Source of the DNA: JAJTFW01 sp031411335
GTDB taxonomy: Bacteria; Bacteroidota; Bacteroidia; AKYH767-A; OLB10
Direction: 5' to 3'
Assembly: GCA_031411335.1 (NCBI GenBank)
Contig: JANOAX010000144.1
Coordinates: 1 to 14,738 of the forward strand
DNA length: 14,738 bases
How positions within the stretch are numbered: position 1 is the stretch's first letter; each line of letters begins with the position of its first letter. Made by a program: the position numbers and the translations under genes. Positions 1 to 5,534 of this stretch are shown piece after piece. Below the pieces are notes generated by a model. The model did not search any database. It saw nothing but the letters and a program-made list of their open reading frames with translations, and was not told the DNA's origin.

Positions 1-32
1 TCAAATTTCACAAGTAACAAGGTAGGATCATT

Positions 33-530
33 TTATGATGTTTTAAATCCAGAAGCAATATAACCATCAGCTACCTCGCGTATACGACAAGCGCCTTCAT
101 CGGCGGCAGTACCATAGGTTTCTTGCCAAATTAAATCACCATCATCCTCCACCCGAAGTATGAAAATATCGTTGCCACCATTCCCATAAGAGGCCGTACT
201 TCCTCCTACTAAAAATCCTCCCGTAGAGAGTGGGACTACAGATTGTCCTTCTTCATTTTCCACCCCGCCAAACATCTGCGACCAAACCTCTTCCCCACTT
301 TCGTTTAATCGAATCAACAAAATGTCGCTTTGTTCTTCTACTGAATTATAAACGGTACCTACCATAATTACATCACCATCGGTGAGAATTTTTATCTCTC
401 CCGAAGTATAGGATAATTCGTCATTCGTTAGAATATGTTCCCAGTTGAGTTGAACTTCTTGGGCAATGGCTTTGGATAATGTAGAGAGAGTTGTCAAAAC
501 AACCATCATCACTAAAACTAGATTTTTCAT
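33..530 (-). CDS. Secreted 51-residue-repeat protein, interrupted by in-frame stop
   Basis: The protein opens with a signal peptide (residues 1-23, cut after AIA before QEV). Two repeats of exactly 51 residues follow (44-94 and 95-145), then the start of a third. Each repeat carries a glycine-rich strand (GGFLVGG), an N/S-D-I-hydrophobic strand ending in R-L/V, a D/S-G turn, and W-x-x-x-(F/Y)-G. This is the propeller-like repeat common in secreted Bacteroidota proteins that often end in a T9SS sorting domain. The third repeat is cut by TAA at 33-35, yet the same frame continues after it as NDPTLLLVKF, matching the expected strand, to the window edge. The aligned codon one repeat earlier (186-188, exactly 51 codons away) is TAT. 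I read this as a nonsense mutation or base error in a longer gene, so the 165-residue product is probably a truncated remnant. Function is unknown; it is probably exported. Confidence 0.72.
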   Translation of the reverse strand: MKNLVLVMMVVLTTLSTLSKAIAQEVQLNWEHILTNDELSYTSGEIKILTDGDVIMVGTVYNSVEEQSDILLIRLNESGEEVWSQMFGGVENEEGQSVVPLSTGGFLVGGSTASYGNGGNDIFILRVEDDGDLIWQETYGTAADEGACRIREVADGYIASGFKTS

Positions 531-576
531 TGGTATATATTTTAAAATTATATTAAAATGGATGGAAATGATAGAT

Positions 577-607
577 CAAATATAAAAATAATTTGCCTTT
601 ATCCAAG
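577..607 (-). promoter_or_regulatory. Bacteroidota-type promoter of the repeat protein
   Basis: Read on the minus strand, CTTG (607-604), 19 bases, then TATATTTG (584-577). This matches the phylum's TTG-N19-TAnnTTTG promoter. The leader to the ATG at 530 is about 46 bases. The element overlaps the opposing promoter of the acetyltransferase gene. Confidence 0.65.
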
Positions 608-622
608 GATTATTTAATTTAG
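592..622 (+). promoter_or_regulatory. Probable promoter of the GNAT gene
   Basis: TTTG (592-595), 19 bases, then TAATTTAG (615-622). This is one base off the TAnnTTTG consensus with correct spacing, 25 bases before the ATG at 648. Its left half is interleaved with the minus-strand promoter at 577-607. Confidence 0.5.
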
Positions 623-647
623 TGTTAATTAATCGAATAGCAAAATT

Positions 648-1076
648 ATGCACATATTTGAAATTAACACTAAAGATGAATTACTAAAAGTAGTCGATGT
701 AATGTCCGCCTTACGCCCACAACTCAACGAGGGAAACATCGAAACCATTATTGGTGGAATGATGCAGCGTGGATATCGCTTGATCTATTTAGTAGATGGG
801 AATGATGTAAAAGCAGCTTTAGGATTCCGATTTGCAGAGCATTTACATTGGGGAAAATCTATTTATGTGGATGATTTGAGTACGCTTCCCGGCGAAAGAA
901 AGAAAGGGTATGCAAGAAAATTGTTGGATCATGTGATGGCTATTGCAAAGGAAGCACATTGCAATGAACTGCATCTTGATTCAGGATGTAATCCCCAACG
1001 ATATGATGCGCATCGTATGTATTTAATGTATGGATTTAATATAACCAGCCATCATTTTGCAATGAAGGTGGTATAG
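648..1076 (+). CDS. GNAT-family N-acetyltransferase
   Basis: This is a single-domain, 142-residue protein of normal GNAT size. Residues 72-100 form the acetyl-CoA site: strand IYVDDLSTL, then the pyrophosphate-binding loop RKKGYA (84-89, the R/Q-x-x-G-x-G/A motif), then helix A. Residues 104-130 hold the second strand (NELHLDSG) and an A-H-R-M-Y-x-x-Y-G-F segment; this places an aromatic residue near the thiol in many GNATs. The substrate cannot be inferred; small amines, amino acids or protein N-termini are all possible. The gene is divergent from the repeat-protein gene. It converges on miaA with only three bases between the two stop codons, and no terminator hairpin lies there. No signal peptide is present, so the enzyme is cytoplasmic. 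The family call is firm and the specific role is open. Confidence 0.85.
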   Translation: MHIFEINTKDELLKVVDVMSALRPQLNEGNIETIIGGMMQRGYRLIYLVDGNDVKAALGFRFAEHLHWGKSIYVDDLSTLPGERKKGYARKLLDHVMAIAKEAHCNELHLDSGCNPQRYDAHRMYLMYGFNITSHHFAMKVV

Positions 1077-1079
1077 ATA

Positions 1080-1994
1080 TTAGCTTCTAGAGAGGTTTTG
1101 TGATTGGATGATTTCTGTTGGTGAAAGTGAATCTACAGCTGGATCAAGAAAAATAAATTCGCCCTGATTTTTAAACCAAGTAATTTGTCGCTTTGCATAG
1201 TTGCGGCTGTGTTGCTTTATTTTGTCGATAGCGTAATCTAATGTGGTTTGTCCGTCAAGGTAGTCGAATAATTCGCTGTAACCTACGGTATGCAAAGTGG
1301 TAAGCGCTTTATGTGGAACCAATGATTTCACCTCTTCTAATAATCCCATCTCCATCATTTGATCTACTCGTTGATCGATGTTTTTATAGAGGACAGTGCG
1401 CTCAGGATTTATCACCAATTTTATTACATGGTATGGAAATTTCTCTTTCGCTTTCCCGAGTAAAACAGAATATTTTTCATTGGTTTGCAGAATGATTTCA
1501 GCAGCACGCATGAGTCGAGATGGATTTTGTTGATCGACTTTCGATAAATATTCAGGATCTTTCTCACGAATAATTTGGAGTAAAGCTTCAATTCCTTTTT
1601 CTTGGAAGATGGATTTTACTTTTTCCCTTGTGCTTATTTCAACTGTTGGCAATTCATCTAAGCCATCGGTCAATGCTCGAATATAAAGTCCAGTTCCACC
1701 CACAACAACTACATATTCTTTTTCTTTAAATAATTCAACCAATACTTTCTTCGCTTCATCTGCAAAAATGCCAGCGCTGAAATGCTGATGAATGGAATGT
1801 GAGTTCACAAAATGATGCTTGATTTCATCCAGATCTTCTTGTGATGGTTTTGCTGTGCCGATGGTCATTTCTTTAAAGCATTGGCGGGAGTCGGCAGAAA
1901 TAATTTCTGTGTCTAAATGACGCGCAAAATTCATCGCTAAAGCCGATTTGCCCGAGGCGGTGGGACCTCCAATGACGATGAGTTTTGATTTCAT
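1080..1994 (-). CDS. miaA: tRNA dimethylallyltransferase MiaA
   Basis: MiaA transfers the dimethylallyl group of DMAPP to N6 of A37 in tRNAs that read codons starting with U. This is the first step towards (ms2)i6A. The 304 residues match the family's usual length of about 300. Visible motifs are the P-loop GPTASGKS (10-17), DSRQ (35-38, substrate recognition and catalysis), IGTAKP (45-50), VGGTGLY (98-104), SRLMRAAEI (around 159-167) and a C-terminal YAKRQ-x-TWF segment that contacts tRNA. The ATG at 1994 starts directly before the P-loop strand. The gene lies downstream of the pRiA4b-like gene, but a strong terminator sits 45 bases before its start. It therefore needs either readthrough or its own promoter in 1995-2038, where I see only an imperfect box (TATCTCTTG). 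Confidence 0.96.
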   Translation of the reverse strand: MKSKLIVIGGPTASGKSALAMNFARHLDTEIISADSRQCFKEMTIGTAKPSQEDLDEIKHHFVNSHSIHQHFSAGIFADEAKKVLVELFKEKEYVVVVGGTGLYIRALTDGLDELPTVEISTREKVKSIFQEKGIEALLQIIREKDPEYLSKVDQQNPSRLMRAAEIILQTNEKYSVLLGKAKEKFPYHVIKLVINPERTVLYKNIDQRVDQMMEMGLLEEVKSLVPHKALTTLHTVGYSELFDYLDGQTTLDYAIDKIKQHSRNYAKRQITWFKNQGEFIFLDPAVDSLSPTEIIQSQNLSRS

Positions 1995-2038
1995 TTCTTT
2001 TTTAATTTACAAGAGATAAGAAGAAATTAAGAATAATT

Positions 2039-2084
2039 ATAAACCACACAGGGGCAGAAATAATTCTGCCCCTGTATGGTTTAT
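2039..2084 (-). terminator. Strong intrinsic terminator after the pRiA4b-like gene
   Basis: A 19-base inverted repeat (arms 2041-2059 and 2064-2082) flanks a four-base loop and extends by two more A-T pairs to 2039-2084. Its core is CAGGGGCAGAA/TTCTGCCCCTG. The only mismatch (C/A on the plus strand) becomes a U-G wobble in minus-strand RNA, so the hairpin is continuous in that direction. A T-rich run (TTTATAATTATT) follows. It starts 20 bases after the stop codon of the 2105-2764 gene. Confidence 0.75.
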
Positions 2085-2104
2085 TTATTGCTATAATGGT
2101 TAAA

Positions 2105-2764
2105 TTAAAAATCTTCTTTTTGATCTTCTTCTGCATCATCAAAATTCATTTCAGCATCTTCTTCGTCTTCGGTTACCGCATCTTCTTCTCCTTCTTCGCC
2201 CATACCATCTATTTCTTCAATATCAACTCCCGTTTCTACCTCACCTAATATGCTATCTTCTTTTTCGATTTCATCATCGATATCATCTTCTTCAATTATT
2301 TCTTCAGATCCATCATCGTTTGTAATTGTTTTTACGGGAACTGAAATGATGTATTGACGAGGTGCAGTACCTGTACTTTTAAAGCAATAAGGATATGTTT
2401 TTGCGGTGTCATCTGCAGGGAGAATCTTCATCAACTCAATCCTGAATGTCCAGTTGGAATCATGATCACTCAAGTAATAAATTTTTTGATGTGGATCAGC
2501 GATGAAATCACAAAGGCGAGCGTTTTCCATTAAGATGGATTCTTCACCTGCTTTATTTTTTCGAAGGATGGTCGATATTTCTTGTCCTTTGATCCAATTG
2601 TCGTTGCTTATATAAAATGAGCTTGGCTTTAAATTGTCAAAGCTGATGGCAGTTTGAATGCAAGTATGTAAATCACTAAAGAATTGAGTGCTTTTGATTT
2701 CGATGTCTCTAGTGACTTCGTCATAATCTTCAAAGGTTACTCGGAATCGGTATACGGTAGGCAT
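2105..2764 (-). CDS. pRiA4b ORF-3-like / IS1096-passenger-like protein with acidic tail
   Basis: The 219-residue protein opens with VYRFRVTFEDYDEVTRDIEI, the hallmark of the plasmid pRiA4b ORF-3-like domain. The domain continues with a DLH-x-x-IQ helix (31-37), SFYISNDNW (49-57), LxDFI-like (84-88), YYLSDHDSNWTFRIEL (96-111) and APRQY (134-138). Residues 150-219 are an extremely acidic tail: I count 38 Asp/Glu in 70 positions. No signal peptide or membrane segment is visible. The biochemical function is unknown. Database names such as 'IS1096 passenger TnpR family' reflect distant relatives on mobile elements; no transposase or terminal repeats occur here. From memory, the gene often neighbours miaA in Bacteroidota, which fits this site between cca and miaA. 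It has its own promoter (2783-2813) and terminator (2039-2084), so it can form a monocistronic unit. Confidence 0.85.
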   Translation of the reverse strand: MPTVYRFRVTFEDYDEVTRDIEIKSTQFFSDLHTCIQTAISFDNLKPSSFYISNDNWIKGQEISTILRKNKAGEESILMENARLCDFIADPHQKIYYLSDHDSNWTFRIELMKILPADDTAKTYPYCFKSTGTAPRQYIISVPVKTITNDDGSEEIIEEDDIDDEIEKEDSILGEVETGVDIEEIDGMGEEGEEDAVTEDEEDAEMNFDDAEEDQKEDF

Positions 2765-2782
2765 AGCTTATACTTATTAATG

Positions 2783-2813
2783 CAAATATAAAACCGTCAA
2801 TTTATTTAACAAG
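2783..2813 (-). promoter_or_regulatory. Bacteroidota-type promoter of the pRiA4b-like gene
   Basis: On the minus strand, CTTG (2813-2810), 19 bases, then TATATTTG (2790-2783). Both boxes and the spacing match TTG-N19-TAnnTTTG. The ATG at 2764 is 18 bases downstream of the box. The element fills the short gap after cca, so this gene need not depend on cca transcription. Confidence 0.7.
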
Positions 2814-2832
2814 GATTATTTTCTGCGTAATT

Positions 2833-4269
2833 CTATTTTTTGTTAACAGGCTGCAACCCTAGATCCTTTGCTTTTTCCAAAAGATATTGATAGGCTGCAT
2901 CGTATTCATTTGGAATGATTCCATCAAGAATGGCCTCGCGAATGGTGTTTTTGAGTATTCCTATTTCACGTCCAGGCTTTAGCTGGAATATCTCCATAAT
3001 CATTTCGCCAGTGATGGGAGGTTGCCAGTTTCTGACTTTATCTTTTTCATCGACTTCTACCAGTTTTTGTTTGACCAGCTCAAAATTATTTCGATATTTT
3101 TTCTGCTTAAATTCATTTTTTGTAGTAACATCGGAATAACATAATTTCATTAAATCATCAATATCATCACCTGCTTCAAAAAGTAACCTGCGCACTGCTG
3201 AATCGGTTACCTCGCTTTTTGCTAAGACGATGGGACGTAAATGTAACAAAACTAATTTCTGAACGAATTTCATTTTTTCATTCATGGGTAATTTTAACTG
3301 GCGAAAAATTCCGGGCACCATGCGGGCTCCTTTGTCTTCGTGTCCGTGAAAAGTCCAGCCGTGTTCTGGATCGAATCGCTTGGTTGCAGGCTTTGCAATG
3401 TCATGTAGCAGGGCTGCCCATCTTAACCATAAATCATCTGTTAGTTTCGCGAGATTATCCAATACTTCAAGGGTATGAAAAAAATTGTCTTTATGACTTA
3501 GTCCTTTCATCGTGTCCACCCCTTCGAGTGCAGCTAGTTGTGGGAAGATGAGTGGTAAAAGTTGGGTTTTATGCAAAAGTAAAAATCCTTTAGATGGCTG
3601 TGGAGTGCAAATAATTTTGTTGAGTTCGTCAATCACTCTTTCGCCACTGATAATTTTTATTCGATCCTTTTGTTCACGAATTGCATTCAATGAACTTTGT
3701 TCAATTGTAAAGTTGAGTTGAGTTGCAAAACGAATGGCTCGAAGCATCCTTAGTGGATCATCTGAATAGGTCACCACTGGATCTAATGGGGTTCTTAATA
3801 TTCCATCTTCCAAGTCTGAAATTCCATTGAAAGGATCAAGGAGATGACCGTAATCTTCTTTGTTTAAACTTATGGCTAAGGCATTGATGGTAAAATCCCT
3901 TCTTTTCTGATCATCTTCTAAGGAACCACTACTCACACTTGGCTTGCGGGAATCGCTCGAATAGGATTCTTTCCGTGCACCCACAAATTCAATGTCGTAC
4001 TCATGATATTTGATCATAGCCGTACCGAAAGTCTTGAAAACGTTTACTTGATTGGGAATACCTAAAGCTTTAGCAGTAATCTGAGCCGCTACGATACCAT
4101 CTCCCAAAACACTGATGTCGATGTCTTTGCAAGGCCGATTTAAAAGCATGTCACGAACAAATCCACCAATGAGAAAACCCTGAATTCCATTCGATTGGAG
4201 GGCTTTGGCGATGGTCTCAAAAACGGGATTTGCTTTTGAAATTGCGATAAAGGGTGTTGACAGGGACAT
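2833..4269 (-). CDS. cca: CCA tRNA nucleotidyltransferase with HD domain
   Basis: This enzyme builds or repairs the 3' CCA end of tRNAs using CTP and ATP. The 478 residues show the class II nucleotidyltransferase order. GFLIGGFVRD (31-40) leads to the metal-binding pair D49/D51 in KDIDISV. RRDFTINAL (123-131) follows, then LDPFNGISDLEDG (144-156), DPLRMLRAIRFA (171-182) and SGERVIDEL (208-216). The C-terminal half is an HD phosphohydrolase domain with H265, the HD pair 289-290 (LLHDIAKP) and His residues at 308 and 310. Class II CCA enzymes with an appended HD domain are standard in this phylum. A frame three codons longer starts at TTG (4276-4278), but that TTG is the end of a likely promoter box, so I use the ATG at 4269. 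A poly(A) polymerase is a weaker alternative; no second copy is visible to compare. Confidence 0.93.
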   Translation of the reverse strand: MSLSTPFIAISKANPVFETIAKALQSNGIQGFLIGGFVRDMLLNRPCKDIDISVLGDGIVAAQITAKALGIPNQVNVFKTFGTAMIKYHEYDIEFVGARKESYSSDSRKPSVSSGSLEDDQKRRDFTINALAISLNKEDYGHLLDPFNGISDLEDGILRTPLDPVVTYSDDPLRMLRAIRFATQLNFTIEQSSLNAIREQKDRIKIISGERVIDELNKIICTPQPSKGFLLLHKTQLLPLIFPQLAALEGVDTMKGLSHKDNFFHTLEVLDNLAKLTDDLWLRWAALLHDIAKPATKRFDPEHGWTFHGHEDKGARMVPGIFRQLKLPMNEKMKFVQKLVLLHLRPIVLAKSEVTDSAVRRLLFEAGDDIDDLMKLCYSDVTTKNEFKQKKYRNNFELVKQKLVEVDEKDKVRNWQPPITGEMIMEIFQLKPGREIGILKNTIREAILDGIIPNEYDAAYQYLLEKAKDLGLQPVNKK

Positions 4270-4275
4270 TTGATG

Positions 4276-4283
4276 CAAATTTA
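4276..4283 (-). promoter_or_regulatory. Likely -7 box of cca
   Basis: TAAATTTG on the minus strand fits TAnnTTTG and ends six bases before the ATG at 4269. No TTG is found 19 bases upstream, so support comes from this box alone. If used, the transcript would be leaderless or nearly so. Confidence 0.4.
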
Positions 4284-4377
4284 GTCAAAAGACAAACGTT
4301 GTTGATTATTGAAAAAATAATGAGATTCATATTGTAAAATATTAAATTTTTTTATTAACTTTATATGGCAATTTGGA

Positions 4378-4418
4378 GATGATGTTTATCATGCATTCCT
4401 TGATAATCATCAACTTTT
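4378..4418 (+). promoter_or_regulatory. Leader hairpin followed by a T run, upstream of the coiled-coil gene
   Basis: GATGAT (4378-4383), a three-base bulge and TATCA (4387-4391) pair with TGATA (4401-4405) and ATCATC (4406-4411) around a nine-base loop. CAACTTTTTC follows, with five T at 4414-4418. It lies about 55 bases before the ATG at 4472. A weak promoter candidate lies further upstream (TTG 4332-4334, 21 bases, TAACTTTA 4356-4363), which would put the hairpin in the leader RNA. It could be an attenuator, a protein-binding site or chance; I do not recognise a riboswitch. The remainder of the gap 4284-4471 shows nothing else. Confidence 0.3.
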
Positions 4419-4471
4419 TCATCTCTTAATTTTCAGAGTTTTGTATCGAGATATACCTAAAATAAAATATT

Positions 4472-4852
4472 ATGGAAAAGAAACTTATTTATGATTTGCA
4501 TGAGGAGCATGTACAGTGGATCAACAAAATGCTATTTTATAAAGACGAAATGAAGGTGATGCAAAACCGTTTGTCGGAAGTGGCTGGAAAAAACACGGAT
4601 CGTGAAGTTCAAGCTATGGTGGAGCACTTTCAGAATCAGCTAATCGTTCAGAATGAGCAAGCTGATATTTTGAAACATACCATCAAACAGTATGAAAATA
4701 CGATTGAATCTCACCTTAACAAAAATGACGTGGCTGCTGATAAGCTGAAGTGGGACGATCATTCTGATTTGAGAGAAAAAGTGGAAATGTTTGAAAAGAT
4801 TATCAATGAGCTAAGAGGCGAATTAATCGACTTTTTAGCAAAATATATCTAA
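4472..4852 (+). CDS. Small coiled-coil protein of unknown function
   Basis: I do not recognise a named family. The 126-residue protein is predicted almost wholly helical: charged, low in Gly and Pro (one Gly near residue 39 and one near 116, no Pro), with leucine/isoleucine heptad spacing. There are three helices, roughly 1-38, 42-82 and 97-124. The first contains LHEEHVQWINKMLFYKDEM, whose aromatic-rich pattern looks like the conserved core; the last contains EKIINELRGELIDFL. No signal peptide or membrane segment is present, so it is probably a cytoplasmic bundle or oligomer. The ATG at 4472 follows an A-rich stretch, with no strong Shine-Dalgarno sequence, as is usual in Bacteroidota. The gene stands alone between cca (divergent) and the DoxX-like gene (same strand, 262 bases on). 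A hairpin lies in its probable leader. Coding is supported by the length and the regular heptad pattern. Confidence 0.7.
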   Translation: MEKKLIYDLHEEHVQWINKMLFYKDEMKVMQNRLSEVAGKNTDREVQAMVEHFQNQLIVQNEQADILKHTIKQYENTIESHLNKNDVAADKLKWDDHSDLREKVEMFEKIINELRGELIDFLAKYI

Positions 4853-5114
4853 TTCGATTTGTTATTTATTTTAATTTCTTGAGTTGGATTGATTTTCGAC
4901 TTAAGTGGTAATGCTTTGTCTTTGGAAATGGTCTTGAAGATATATTGGTAAGCAACCGATGGCTTGTTTAATTATTTACAGGTGCAAAAACTAGGCATAG
5001 AACTAATACAAATGAACAATTTAGGCAATGGCGATTTGGTGTTTTGTTGATTTTCTGTATTTAAACAGGAGTTTCCCAAGAATTTTATAAATTTACACGA
5101 TCTAATTTAGCGTT
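4853..5114 (+). other. Intergenic gap between the coiled-coil and DoxX-like genes
   Basis: No open frame in this 262-base gap looks coding. A nine-pair hairpin with two G-T wobbles (CTTGAGTTG 4878-4886, CGACTTAAG 4897-4905) follows the coiled-coil stop by 25 bases. It has no T run after it, so it is at best a weak terminator. TAATTTAG at 5103-5110, just before the DoxX-like ATG, is the same octamer as the -7 box used before the GNAT gene. No TTG stands at the right distance upstream. Confidence 0.3.
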
Positions 5115-5534
5115 ATGAATTTGACTGATATTAATTGGGCAGGATTTTTCTGCTCATCCTTCCTTGCCATTGTATTCCTTCAATCGGGAATTGATAAAAT
5201 TGTAAATCATAAAAAGGAACTAGGATGGATTCAACAAAAGTTTACAAAAAGTGCGCTTTATAAATACGTCGGACTATTATTTTATGTGCTTACTTTTTCA
5301 GAATTGATAAGTGGATTGCTCTCTTTCGGTGGGATGATTCACTTGCTTACAAGCAAAGGTCCATATATTGCCCAATGGGGTGCCTGGTTTTCATCATTAA
5401 CTTTATTGATGCTTATTTTCGGACAAAGAATTACCAAAGACTACAGCGGCGCTGCTACCTTAGTTCCTTATTTCATTGTCAGCTTAATTGGATTGTTTTC
5501 ACTGACCATGCAATTTAATTTATTGGTTCATTAG
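5115..5534 (+). CDS. DoxX-like small membrane protein
   Basis: The 139-residue protein has four hydrophobic segments (about 8-27, 51-77, 86-104 and 113-134), the standard DoxX four-helix layout in the inner membrane. LQSGIDKI (22-29), at the end of helix 1, corresponds to the family's usual G-x-x-K signature. GQRITKDYSGAA (103-114) matches the QR-x-x-KDY-x-GA segment seen in Bacteroidota members. DoxX-family proteins have been linked to respiratory-type redox chemistry and to oxidative-stress membrane complexes, but for this subgroup the function is unproven. The gene stands alone on the plus strand. Its 3' end overlaps that of the protease gene on the other strand by 15 bases (5520-5534), so the last codons of both genes are shared antisense. 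The family call is good and the role is unknown. Confidence 0.8.
   Translation: MNLTDINWAGFFCSSFLAIVFLQSGIDKIVNHKKELGWIQQKFTKSALYKYVGLLFYVLTFSELISGLLSFGGMIHLLTSKGPYIAQWGAWFSSLTLLMLIFGQRITKDYSGAATLVPYFIVSLIGLFSLTMQFNLLVH

Noticed and set aside
2105..2764. Mobile element suggested by the 'IS1096 passenger' type name
   Set aside because: No transposase, terminal inverted repeats or target duplications are visible around it; it is flanked by core genes.
2915..3721. Plus-strand open frames of 74, 110 and 69 codons
   Set aside because: They lie antisense within cca, whose motifs are intact on the other strand. Their products show no family pattern.
4267..4278. TTG start of cca, three codons upstream of the ATG
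   Set aside because: The TTG is the 3' end of TAAATTTG, a promoter box, and an ATG follows at once. The truA and mnmA cases are the same.
4878..4905. Hairpin as terminator of the coiled-coil gene
   Set aside because: Nine pairs including two wobbles and no T run; too weak to call, so noted only in the gap entry.
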